Source of the DNA: Anaerolineales bacterium
GTDB lineage: Bacteria > Chloroflexota > Anaerolineae > 4572-78 > J111
Direction: 5' to 3'
Assembly (NCBI GenBank): GCA_015075185.1
Contig: JABTUW010000002.1
Location: 1,798,001-1,862,000 of the forward strand
DNA length: 64,000 nucleotides
The translations under genes and the position numbers were made by a program. Under the pieces are notes generated by a model. The model saw nothing but the letters and a program-made list of their open reading frames with translations. It ran no database searches and was not told the DNA's origin. Of the stretch, positions 1-7,213 are shown one piece after another (within the stretch, counting starts at the first letter, position 1; each line of letters starts with the position of its first letter).

Positions 1-2
1 TA

Positions 3-359
3 TTGCTCGAATATTCGGAAAAAATGCCGCCTTTGCCGGATTGGTTGAGCAAAGAGACCAATATGGAGCAGGTTCACGAATGCATGACCCCGGTTTTTGT
101 CCATGCTGAGCGTGAAAATGGGGGTATGGTCTTCTACTTTGATGTGCCGCCAGAGTCGCCGACGGTGCGGGGTTACGCTGCTATTTTAGGCGAAGGGCTG
201 CGTGGTGTGCCGCCAGAGCAGATTGTCAGTATTCCCACAGATTTTTACCTGAAGATGGGCTTGCACAAGGTTCTATCCCAGCAACGCCTCCGCGGAATTA
301 CTGCTATCCTGGCCTATCTCAAGCGTTTGGCGCGAGAAAAACTGCAAGGAAACTTTTAG
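3..359 (+). CDS. sufE: SufE-like sulfur acceptor, partial (5' end off window)
   Basis: SufE-family protein that accepts persulfide sulfur from the SufS cysteine desulfurase for Fe-S cluster assembly in the cytoplasm. The visible 118 residues contain the family N-terminal helix (LLEYSEKMPPLPDWL), the sulfur-accepting cysteine region (VHECMTPVFVHA) and the long C-terminal part ending in LRGITAILAYLKRLAR. The first visible codon is TTG, but SufE proteins normally carry about 20-25 further residues before this point, so the gene very probably begins upstream of the window. It is followed by a repeat hairpin and then by chlI, with no sign of an operon between them. No suf partner is visible. Confidence 0.85.
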   Translation: MLEYSEKMPPLPDWLSKETNMEQVHECMTPVFVHAERENGGMVFYFDVPPESPTVRGYAAILGEGLRGVPPEQIVSIPTDFYLKMGLHKVLSQQRLRGITAILAYLKRLAREKLQGNF

Positions 360-440
360 GAACTCGTGGAAACTCATAGGAACTGAAGAAACTAAGTTCT
401 CAGCTCCTACGAGTTCCTATGAGTTCTCCTCTTTAAATTC
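360..440. repeat. Inverted low-complexity repeat (GGAACTC flavour)
   Basis: Degenerate copies of an AACTC(G/A)T(G)GGA unit on the left arm are answered by reverse-complement copies (CCTACGAGTT, CCTATGAGTT) on the right arm, so the transcript can fold into a hairpin directly after the sufE stop. There is no strong T-tract. It could act as a weak terminator or simply be an inserted repeat. A related single-arm stretch occurs near 31815-31840. Confidence 0.75.
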
Positions 441-451
441 TAGATTATCTT

Positions 452-1510
452 ATGTCTCAACAAACCTCAATCCAAAACCTCTATCCCTTTTCGGCGGTGG
501 TTGGCCAGGAGGCGATGCAACTGGCCCTGCTGCTGAATGCCATTAATCCGGCCATTGGTGGCGTGCTCATTCGCGGTCAAAAGGGAACGGCCAAATCAAC
601 GGCAGCGCGGGCTTTGGCGCTGCTGCTCCCGCCTCTTGAAAAAACAGATTTGATTATTGAGATGAGAACCACGGGCCGGACGGACTCCATTCATTTCTCG
701 CGGTCTGCTTCGACCTCTCGTTTTGTGGAACTGCCGGTGGGAGCCAGCGACGACCGGGTAGTCGGGACGCTGGACATCGAGCATGCCTTGCAGGCAGGCC
801 AGCGCCGTTTTGAGCCGGGGCTGCTGGCTCAGGCGCACGGCGGTATTTTATATGTGGATGAGGTCAACTTGCTCGCCGACCACATCGTGGATGTGCTGCT
901 GGATGCCGCCGCTTCGGGGGTTAATACGGTTGAACGTGAGGGCATCAGCGTCAGCCATCCCGCCCGCTTTATTCTGGTAGGGACGATGAATCCGGAAGAA
1001 GGGGATTTGCGCCCCCAACTGCTGGACCGCTTTGGCCTGGCCGTCGAAGTGGCCGGCCAGCCGGAACCAGAACTGCGGGCTGAGATTGTCCGCCGCCGTA
1101 TTGCCTACGAGGCCAATCCCGCCGTATTTTATGCCCGCTTTGCCGAGTCGGAAGAGCTTCTGCGCCAGCGCATCGTCAAAGCGCAGGTCTTATTACCTCA
1201 AGTTACTTTGAGCGAAGGACTGCTGGAACTCATCACGCACATCTGCGCCGGCAGCGGGGTAGATGGTCTGCGGGCGGATATCACCATGTACAAGACTGCT
1301 CTGACCTTAGCCGCCTGGGAAGGTCGCCGCCAGGTTACAGTGGCAGACGTGCGCCGCGCGGCCGAGTTGGCCTTACTCCATCGCCGCCGCCGCCAGCCCT
1401 TTGAAGAGCCGGGGCTGGACCAGCAGCAGTTGGATGACTTGATCCGGCAGCATCAGGGGAATAGAGGAGAAAAAGAAGAAGACCCTCGTGACGATACGGA
1501 GGGTGAGTGA
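452..1510 (+). CDS. Mg/Co-chelatase AAA+ subunit, ChlI/BchI-like
   Basis: AAA+ ATPase subunit of the class I (Mg or Co) chelatase family, 352 residues, the usual ChlI length. Walker A is GQKGTAKST (residues 42-50), Walker B lies in GGILYVDEVNLL (about 130-141), and the family motif GTMNPEEG is near residue 177. With a VWA partner it would power metal insertion by a large H/CobN-type subunit, which is not in the window. It overlaps the downstream VWA gene by 23 nt, indicating translational coupling. The nearby cobalamin riboswitches favour a link to cobalt chelation over bacteriochlorophyll, but these genes lie upstream of the riboswitch and are not controlled by it. The metal is therefore not settled. 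Confidence 0.85.
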   Translation: MSQQTSIQNLYPFSAVVGQEAMQLALLLNAINPAIGGVLIRGQKGTAKSTAARALALLLPPLEKTDLIIEMRTTGRTDSIHFSRSASTSRFVELPVGASDDRVVGTLDIEHALQAGQRRFEPGLLAQAHGGILYVDEVNLLADHIVDVLLDAAASGVNTVEREGISVSHPARFILVGTMNPEEGDLRPQLLDRFGLAVEVAGQPEPELRAEIVRRRIAYEANPAVFYARFAESEELLRQRIVKAQVLLPQVTLSEGLLELITHICAGSGVDGLRADITMYKTALTLAAWEGRRQVTVADVRRAAELALLHRRRRQPFEEPGLDQQQLDDLIRQHQGNRGEKEEDPRDDTEGE

Positions 1511-2447
1511 GGATACCCCACGAGAAGATTCTCAGCCGGTAACGGGTGGTGGTCAGCGGACCTTGCCTGACCAAACTTTTGCCCCCAGCGAACCTTTTGC
1601 CATTCGTAAAATCGCGCCCCCTACCCCAGGACGGCAGCCGCAGCCCGGCCGGGGACGGCGCAGCCAAACGATAGCGGTCAACCAGGGCGGCCATTATATC
1701 CGTGCCACCGTGCCTCAGGGCAGCGTGCGAGATGTGGCTGTTGATGCCACTTTAAGAGCGGCTGCACTTCGTTGTGTGCAGAGGAGCGGGGGGGCAGAGG
1801 AACAGGAGAGAAAAGTAGATTCTCCCCCACTCTTCCGCTCCTCTGCTCCCCTGCGTATCTTCCCTACCGACCTGCGGACCAAAGTTCGCCGTGCCCGTAC
1901 CGGAAATTTGATCTTGTTTGTCGTAGATGCTTCCGGTTCAATGGGGGCGCGGCAGCGGATGGTGGCGGTTAAGGGCGCGGTATTGAGCCTGCTGCTGGAT
2001 GCCTATCAAAAGCGGGACCGGGTTGGTTTGATTGCTTTTCGCGGGGTAGGGGCGGAATTGTTGGCGCCGCCGACCAATTCGGTGGAGCTGGCCGAGCAGT
2101 ACCTGCGGCAGATGCCGACTGGTGGGCGAACACCCCTGACAGCCGGTTTGCAGTTGGCCGAGCGGGTGCTGATTAGCCACTTGCAGCGGGATGCTGCTCT
2201 GACCCCGCTGCTGGTCTTGCTGACCGATGGCCGGCCTAATGTTGGCACCCCGGCGCAACTCCGACATGTGGCGCTGTCTCTGGCCCAAAAACGCATTGCT
2301 AGTCTGGTGCTGGACAGCGAGCAGGGTTTTGTCCGGATGGGGGCAGCGCGCGAGGTGGCCGTCTGGCTTAACGCCGAGTATCTGCCCCTGGAGCAACTGC
2401 AGGCCGGTATTATTGCCGGACGGATTCGACAAAAGCTGAATGGCTAA
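1488..2447 (+). CDS. VWA-domain chelatase subunit, ChlD/BchD C-terminal-like
   Basis: 319-residue protein with a proline- and arginine-rich N-terminal half and a C-terminal von Willebrand A domain. The MIDAS metal site is intact: DASGSMG (near residue 146), the threonine in GGRTPL (near 213) and LTDGRPN (near 245). This matches the C-terminal half of ChlD/BchD, the partner of ChlI; the AAA+ half of full-length ChlD is missing, so ChlI plus this protein form a split I/D pair. GTG start inside the end of chlI. Residues about 97-123 (bases 1780-1857) are encoded by a purine-rich/pyrimidine-rich inverted repeat lying in the linker before the VWA domain. Confidence 0.8.
   Translation: MTIRRVSEDTPREDSQPVTGGGQRTLPDQTFAPSEPFAIRKIAPPTPGRQPQPGRGRRSQTIAVNQGGHYIRATVPQGSVRDVAVDATLRAAALRCVQRSGGAEEQERKVDSPPLFRSSAPLRIFPTDLRTKVRRARTGNLILFVVDASGSMGARQRMVAVKGAVLSLLLDAYQKRDRVGLIAFRGVGAELLAPPTNSVELAEQYLRQMPTGGRTPLTAGLQLAERVLISHLQRDAALTPLLVLLTDGRPNVGTPAQLRHVALSLAQKRIASLVLDSEQGFVRMGAAREVAVWLNAEYLPLEQLQAGIIAGRIRQKLNG
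1780..1857. repeat. In-frame inverted heptamer repeat in VWA gene
   Basis: GAGGAGCGGGG/GGAACAGGAGAG-type units on the left and TCTTCCGCTCC/TCTGCTCCCC on the right form an imperfect hairpin. It keeps the reading frame open and encodes a charged/serine-rich linker just before the conserved part of the chelatase subunit. Same flavour as 17259-17335 and 17951-17995. Confidence 0.75.
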
Positions 2448-2453
2448 CTTGAT

Positions 2454-2481
2454 TTGCTTTTCTAAACTGACCTTATATAAT
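2454..2481 (+). promoter_or_regulatory. Putative promoter of cobalamin riboswitch-cbiMNQO unit
   Basis: A perfect TATAAT (2476-2481) is preceded at 16 nt by TTGCTT (2454-2459), overlapping the region just after the upstream stop codon. It lies about 25 nt before the riboswitch P1 stem, as expected for a leader transcript. Confidence 0.5.
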
Positions 2482-2506
2482 GCGATTACTTTTTAAAAAG
2501 ATTCAG

Positions 2507-2686
<180 letters not shown>

Positions 2687-2781
2687 TTGGCTCATTACAA
2701 CCTCGCGGAAGGGAGTAAGAGCGTGCCTCGTTCTCAAGGATTATCCTCTGGCCTGATAATCGAAGACATTAGCTCCATTTT

Positions 2782-2820
2782 CCAGCCTGCCTCATTCACC
2801 AGGTTGGGCTTTTATTTTTT
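2782..2820 (+). terminator. Intrinsic terminator of riboswitch 1
   Basis: CCAGCCTG (2782-2789) pairs with CAGGTTGG (2800-2807, one G-U pair) and is followed by GCTTTTATTTTTT. It is about 95 nt after the aptamer and 150 nt before cbiM, so it is the likely expression platform for transcription attenuation. The 2687-2969 leader otherwise holds no gene that I can support. Confidence 0.7.
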
Positions 2821-2969
2821 GACCAAAACCCCAAACTCCGATCATTTGATCCTGGCGACCTCTCTCCCCTCGCAATTTAGGCTGTTGAAGAGATGCGGGA
2901 GGGGTGAGCTTATGGCCTGATTTTACCTTACCTTATTGCACAAACTGCCCAAAATAAATGGAGGTCGCT

Positions 2970-3773
2970 ATGGTTCAAAAATTGTCTCTTGAAAGATTAC
3001 ACCCACAAAAAATGTTCGTTCAATCCGGAAAAATTGGTTGGGGGCTGCTGGCTTTGCTACTGCTCAGCGCTCAAATCGCCGGGGCAAACTCCAGCGCGGC
3101 TCCGCCAAAGATGCACATCATGGAGGGTTTTCTGCCCTTATGGTGGGCTGTCTTTTGGTGGATGGTGGCTATTCCCTTCTGGGTAGTCGGCTTTATGCGA
3201 GTCCGTAAGGTGATTGTAGAAAAGCCCCAACAACGAATCATGCTAGGATTGGCCGGCGGTTTCATTTTTGTGCTCAGCGCGTTAAAGATTCCCAGTGTTA
3301 CCGGCTCAAGCAGCCATCCGACGGGTACAGGGCTGAGTAGTCTGCTATTCGGACCGTTCGTTACCGCCATCCTTGGTACCATTGCCCTGATCTTCCAGGC
3401 GCTGTTGGTGGCGCATGGCGGTATATCTACCCTGGGCGCCAACGCCATAAGTATGGCGATTGGGGGTCCCTTGGTTGCTTACTTCTTCGTCTGGCTCCCG
3501 CTGAGAGGCAAAACGCCAACCTGGTTGAGTGTGTTTACAACCGCTTTTGTGGCCGACCTGGCAACCTATCTGATTACCACTACCCAACTGGCTTTGGCCT
3601 TCCCCAGCCCAGTGAGCGGTTTTACGGGTTCGTGGCTGACTTTTGCCGGTATTTTTGCGGTTACTCAAATCCCGCTGGCTGTTGCCGAAGGTATTCTCAC
3701 CGTGCTGATCTTTAATGCTTTGCAGTCAACCGCAACGGCCGAGTTGCAGGAACTCGGTTTAGAGGGAGTATAA
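2970..3773 (+). CDS. cbiM: Cobalt ECF transporter S component CbiM
   Basis: Membrane substrate-binding subunit of the CbiMNQO cobalt importer. The family signature MHIMEGFLP begins near residue 48 and is followed by about six hydrophobic segments. The ATG at 2970 is chosen because GGAGG sits 5 nt upstream; the ATG at 2958 has no such site. Residues 1-40 look like a signal peptide (hydrophobic LLALLLLSAQIAGA). In characterised CbiM/NikM the Met-His at the mature N-terminus binds the metal, so processing just before MHIMEG would be expected; here SSAAPPK intervenes after the likely AGA cleavage site. One nucleotide separates it from cbiN. Controlled by riboswitch 1. Confidence 0.93.
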   Translation: MVQKLSLERLHPQKMFVQSGKIGWGLLALLLLSAQIAGANSSAAPPKMHIMEGFLPLWWAVFWWMVAIPFWVVGFMRVRKVIVEKPQQRIMLGLAGGFIFVLSALKIPSVTGSSSHPTGTGLSSLLFGPFVTAILGTIALIFQALLVAHGGISTLGANAISMAIGGPLVAYFFVWLPLRGKTPTWLSVFTTAFVADLATYLITTTQLALAFPSPVSGFTGSWLTFAGIFAVTQIPLAVAEGILTVLIFNALQSTATAELQELGLEGV

Positions 3774-3774
3774 A

Positions 3775-4113
3775 ATGAACACACAGGCCCAACACCCACC
3801 TAAAAAATACAGCACCTGGATCATCATTCTGGGTATCGCAGCGATTATCCTGCTCATGGCAATCCCGCTGTTGATCATTAAGGACAGCCAATTCGGTGGC
3901 TCTGACGGCGCAGGATCCGAAGCTATCACCGCCATTGCCCCTGACTATAATCCAGAATGGACCACCAATTGGTGGAAGCCGCCGGGAGGCGAAACCGAGA
4001 GCGCCCTGTTTGCTTTTCAAGCCACTGCTGGCGGCATCTTGATTGGCTATTTCTTTGGCTACCTGCACGGTCGAAAAAGAGGCCGTCAAGACGGCGCTGC
4101 GAACAACACCTGA
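3775..4113 (+). CDS. cbiN: Cobalt transport protein CbiN
   Basis: 112-residue two-membrane-segment auxiliary subunit of the cobalt ECF transporter. Residues about 13-35 (WIIILGIAAIILLMAIPLLI) and 80-97 (ATAGGILIGYFFGYLHG) form the two helices, with the short extracytoplasmic loop containing the family-typical FGGSDG and NPEWTTNWWKPPGGETES segments. CbiN contacts CbiM and is needed for cobalt loading. It starts one base after the cbiM stop. A 172-nt gap with a GC-rich hairpin separates it from cbiQ, unusual in an otherwise tight operon. Confidence 0.92.
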   Translation: MNTQAQHPPKKYSTWIIILGIAAIILLMAIPLLIIKDSQFGGSDGAGSEAITAIAPDYNPEWTTNWWKPPGGETESALFAFQATAGGILIGYFFGYLHGRKRGRQDGAANNT

Positions 4114-4139
4114 GTGGAGCTTCAAAATCGGTAATCAAG

Positions 4140-4185
4140 CGGGAAGGCTTCGTCACCTGCCCCCATTCGGGGGTGAAGGCTCGGA
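4140..4185 (+). promoter_or_regulatory. Hairpin in cbiN-cbiQ spacer
   Basis: CCCCC ATTC GGGGG forms a tight stem-loop extended by outer CTTC/GAAG and CACC/GGTG pairing, inside the 172-nt non-coding gap between cbiN and cbiQ. There is no T-tract, so it is not a standard terminator. A role in mRNA stability or in tuning cbiQ/cbiO output is only a guess. Confidence 0.35.
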
Positions 4186-4285
4186 CCGAAGGGTTGGGTC
4201 ACACGGCATCCAATTTTCGAGCCAAAGGCCCCTATGGGTGGGCAATCCTCCAGCCTTCCAGTAGTTATCACAGGAAGAACTGCTT

Positions 4286-5065
4286 TTGCACATCATTGAT
4301 CAGCATGCCCACCATAATCGTATTCGCAGCCTTGATCCAGCCTATAAGGTAGGGTTAGCTCTGACCGTTTTGCTGCTCTGTTTGGTGCTGAACAAGCCGC
4401 TGGTAGGAGTGGTTGCCATAGGCTGGATGTATTTGCTGGCTCTGCGGTTAGCCGGTTTAAATTGGCGTATCTTTGGCCAGGCGGTGTTGGTTGAAGGAAC
4501 TTTTATGATCCTCACCACTATTGGCGTGGTGGTCAGTGTCAGCCTGACAGACCCCGGAAATATTTCTCCCTGGACGCTGCGTTTGGGACCGTTCTGGCTT
4601 TCCAGTTCGCCCGCCTCCCTTTACCAGGGGACTACTCTGGTAACTCGCGCCCTGGGAGCCGCGTCAGCCATGAATTTTCTGGCCCTGACCACGCCGCTGG
4701 TAGATATGCTCGAACTGTTTCGGCGCTGGCATCTGCCGCTGATTCTGGTTGATATTATGGTTATTATTTACCGCTTCATTTTTGTGCTGTTGGAGAGCCT
4801 GCACACGATGTATGTAGCCCAGGAAAGCCGCCTGGGCTATAACACCTCTTACTGGCGAACCATGAACAGCGCGGCCCTGCTGGGCAGCCGCCTGTTTATT
4901 GATGCCTTTCAGCGGAGCCGGCGCCTGCAAATTGCCCTGGAATCACGCGGCTATGAAGGCGGAGACTTGCAGATATTGCCGTCGCCCTACAAGTCTGACT
5001 CCAGAATCGTATGGCTTGGCTTGGTGATCGCCACAAACTTGTGGCTGGTATGGCTGATAGCATGA
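4286..5065 (+). CDS. cbiQ: Cobalt ECF transporter T component CbiQ
   Basis: Transmembrane coupling subunit of the cobalt ECF importer, 259 residues with several hydrophobic helices. The coupling-helix signature of EcfT proteins is visible near the C-terminus (RSRRLQIALESRGYEGG, about residues 211-227), where the arginine/alanine-rich motif contacts the ATPase. The TTG start is supported by AGGAAG about 8 nt upstream. Its stop overlaps the start of cbiO (ATGA), so the two are translationally coupled. Confidence 0.9.
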   Translation: MHIIDQHAHHNRIRSLDPAYKVGLALTVLLLCLVLNKPLVGVVAIGWMYLLALRLAGLNWRIFGQAVLVEGTFMILTTIGVVVSVSLTDPGNISPWTLRLGPFWLSSSPASLYQGTTLVTRALGAASAMNFLALTTPLVDMLELFRRWHLPLILVDIMVIIYRFIFVLLESLHTMYVAQESRLGYNTSYWRTMNSAALLGSRLFIDAFQRSRRLQIALESRGYEGGDLQILPSPYKSDSRIVWLGLVIATNLWLVWLIA

Positions 5066-5877
5066 CCCCGATCTTTGAATTCAAAGATGTTTGCTACAAG
5101 TATCCGGCTCACGACGACCAACCGGCTCTGCAGACTCTCAGCGTTGTCCTGCCTCAGGGCGAGAAAATTGCAGTGGTTGGCCGCAACGGGTCAGGCAAGT
5201 CAACCTTTTTTCTGCACTGCAACGGCCTCTACCGGCCGCAATCCGGGCAGGTCTTCTTCAAAGGTCAACCGCTGGCTTACGACCGGAAATCGCTCAAATG
5301 GCTTCGGCAGCAGGTCGGCCTGGTTTTCCAAAACCCCGACGATCAGCTTTTCAGCGCCAGTGTAGCCCAGGATATCAGCTTTGGCCCGCTCAACCTGAGC
5401 CTAACCGAAGGTGAAGCGCGCCGCCGGGTTCAAGCTGCGGCTGAGGTGTGTGAGATTACCCATCTATTGGAGCGACCCACCCACGCCTTGAGCGGCGGCG
5501 AAAAAGCTCGGGTAGCTCTGGCCGGGGTACTGGCGATGGAGCCGGAGGTGCTGGTTGCCGACGAGCCGATGGCCAGCCTGGACCCCTGGGTGCAACTGAC
5601 CATTTTTGATATTTTGCAGCGTTTCTATGACCAGGGTAAAACTATTCTAATGGCCACCCATAACCTGTCTGTCGTCCGTTACTGGGCCAGCTATGTGGTG
5701 GTCTTGCAGACTGGCCAGGTAGTTTTCGCCGGTTCGCCCCAGGCCCTGTTAGCCGACCAGGCCGTCCTGGATAAAACGGGTTTGTCGAAGGTTTGGTGGA
5801 AGGTGGATACGGCTTTCCCAGAGGACGATAGTCAATGGAGGCAAGTGCCTAATGTCAATACACCAACATCCACCTAA
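5062..5877 (+). CDS. cbiO: Cobalt ECF transporter ATPase CbiO
   Basis: ABC ATPase of the cobalt importer, 271 residues. Walker A GRNGSGKST, Q-loop VFQNPDDQLF, signature LSGGEKARVALAG, Walker B VLVADEP and switch histidine MATHN are all in order. The signature carries LSGGE rather than LSGGQ, a tolerated variant. The ATG at 5062 is chosen because it overlaps the cbiQ stop as ATGA; an in-frame ATG at 5050 is the alternative. The 3' end overlaps the next gene, a CDF exporter, by 26 nt. Confidence 0.93.
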   Translation: MTPIFEFKDVCYKYPAHDDQPALQTLSVVLPQGEKIAVVGRNGSGKSTFFLHCNGLYRPQSGQVFFKGQPLAYDRKSLKWLRQQVGLVFQNPDDQLFSASVAQDISFGPLNLSLTEGEARRRVQAAAEVCEITHLLERPTHALSGGEKARVALAGVLAMEPEVLVADEPMASLDPWVQLTIFDILQRFYDQGKTILMATHNLSVVRYWASYVVVLQTGQVVFAGSPQALLADQAVLDKTGLSKVWWKVDTAFPEDDSQWRQVPNVNTPTST

Positions 5878-6886
5878 TCATCAAAATGATCACCATTTTC
5901 ATACAGGCAGCCGCAGTTATGGTGCGCATGGCCATACGCACGGGATCGTAGACCCTTCAATCATCTCGACGGAGCGAGGCATCTGGGCGATCAAGTGGTC
6001 GTTTATTGGGCTGTTTATTACGGCCCTGCTCCAGGTCGGGGTAGTTATCTTTACCGGCAGCGTCGCTCTCCTGGCCGATACCATTCATAACTTCGGCGAT
6101 GCGGCTACCTCCGTACCGCTGTGGATTGCTTTTAGCCTGGCTAAACGGAAGCCAAGCCCGCGCTTCACCTATGGCCTCGGCCGGGTAGAAGATTTGGCGG
6201 GAGTAGCCATCGTTGCCCTTATCCTGTTCAGCGCCGCCGTGGCCGGATATGAGTCGATTCAGCGCTTCTTTAACCCGCAGCCGGTGCGGTATCTGTGGGC
6301 GGTTGTGGCGGCTTCGATCATCGGGTTTGTTGGCAATGAAGCCGTGGCCCTCTTTCGGATTAAGGTGGGGCGGGACATCGGCAGCGCTGCCCTCGTGGCC
6401 GATGGTTACCACGCTCGCACCGACGGGCTGACCAGCTTGGCGGTGCTGTTGGGGGCAATCGGCGTCTGGTTCGGCTATCCTCTGGCCGATCCAATTATTG
6501 GCCTGCTGATTACCCTGGCGATTCTACAAATCGTCTGGCAGTCGAGTCAAGCCATTTTCACCCGGCTGCTGGATGGAGTTGATCCTGAACTTGGGGATGA
6601 AATCAGACACGCCGCCGGTCACGTCCCTGGAGTTGAAGAGGTCAGCGAAGTCCGGGTCAGATGGTTGGGCCACCGGCTGCATGCCGAGGTAAATATTGCT
6701 GTTAAGTCGGATCTGTCGGTTGAAGCCGGGCACAAGATTGCGCTGGACGTGCAGCACGAACTGCTGCACCACCTGCGTTACCTTTCGGGGGCAACCATCC
6801 ACGTTGACCCGGCCAATGCCTCCGGCGAGGCCCATCATCGTGTTGTTGAACATAGTCACGACGATCTGCCGGCCCATTCTCATTGA
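5852..6886 (+). CDS. CDF-family metal cation efflux protein
   Basis: 344-residue cation diffusion facilitator with His-rich N-terminus (HQHPPNHQNDHHFHTG, HGHTHG) and C-terminus (HSHDDLPAHSH), six membrane segments and a cytoplasmic C-terminal domain. The metal-site motifs of helices II and V are ADTIHNFGDA and DGYHARTD, i.e. the HxxxD type usually seen in Zn/Co exporters. It is the last gene of the cobalt-transport operon, overlapping cbiO by 26 nt with GGAGG 10 nt before its ATG. This context suggests cobalt export or balancing, though sequence alone does not distinguish zinc from cobalt. Confidence 0.88.
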   Translation: MSIHQHPPNHQNDHHFHTGSRSYGAHGHTHGIVDPSIISTERGIWAIKWSFIGLFITALLQVGVVIFTGSVALLADTIHNFGDAATSVPLWIAFSLAKRKPSPRFTYGLGRVEDLAGVAIVALILFSAAVAGYESIQRFFNPQPVRYLWAVVAASIIGFVGNEAVALFRIKVGRDIGSAALVADGYHARTDGLTSLAVLLGAIGVWFGYPLADPIIGLLITLAILQIVWQSSQAIFTRLLDGVDPELGDEIRHAAGHVPGVEEVSEVRVRWLGHRLHAEVNIAVKSDLSVEAGHKIALDVQHELLHHLRYLSGATIHVDPANASGEAHHRVVEHSHDDLPAHSH

Positions 6887-6912
6887 TCGAAAAAGCGGTC
6901 AGTTCTACCTTT

Positions 6913-6941
6913 TTGACAAGCCAGGAGAAGTTAGATATACT
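6913..6941 (+). promoter_or_regulatory. Promoter of cysK leader
   Basis: TTGACA (6913-6918), 17-nt spacer and TATACT (6936-6941) make a near-consensus sigma70-type promoter. Transcription from about 6948 gives a leader of some 265 nt before the cysK ATG. Confidence 0.75.
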
Positions 6942-7030
6942 CCCTTAACCGACTCACTGCTCTGCAGGCCAAACCCAATGTTTCAGTCAATCTTCTTTAA
7001 ATTTGACATGTGTTGTTGCTCCTGTCTGTT

Positions 7031-7182
7031 GCGGAGGTGGTGGACTCCTCTCTAGCGCAGGGACACCTGCGAATCAACGCCCACCACACTCCGCTTAGCT
7101 AACGGTTGGGTGGGCTAATTGCTTCATGATGGATGCTTAACAGCGCCACCGGGCCATTTACCAGTGACGCTGTTTTTATTTT
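7031..7182 (+). promoter_or_regulatory. Structured leader RNA with terminator upstream of cysK
   Basis: GCGGAGGTGGTGG (7031-7043) can pair with CCACCACACTCCGC (7081-7094), enclosing a perfect hairpin CGCAGG-GACA-CCTGCG (7056-7071). The same 3' strand can instead pair, as GCCCACC (7079-7085), with GGTGGGC (7109-7115), so the two folds exclude each other. An intrinsic terminator follows: AACAGCG (7139-7145) with CGCTGTT (7168-7174) and a T-run. The layout is riboswitch-like. It lacks the SAM-I core, the T-box AGGGTGG element and the cobalamin core, so I cannot name the class. Confidence 0.55.
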
Positions 7183-7213
7183 ACAAAATCAGAAGGGATC
7201 AAATAAAGGAATT

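Noticed and set aside
452..2447. Bacteriochlorophyll biosynthesis operon
   Set aside because: Only ChlI/ChlD-like genes are present; no bchH, bchM or other pigment genes in 64 kb, and the surroundings concern cobalt and corrin.
2687..2920. Small open frame between riboswitch 1 and cbiM
   Set aside because: It overlaps the expression-platform terminator and has no ribosome site or recognisable sequence; it is a shadow of leader RNA.
7031..7115. SAM-I, T-box or cobalamin riboswitch, SRP RNA, or RNase P RNA
   Set aside because: None of their core motifs is present. A 6S RNA could not be excluded but is less likely with a terminator right before cysK.
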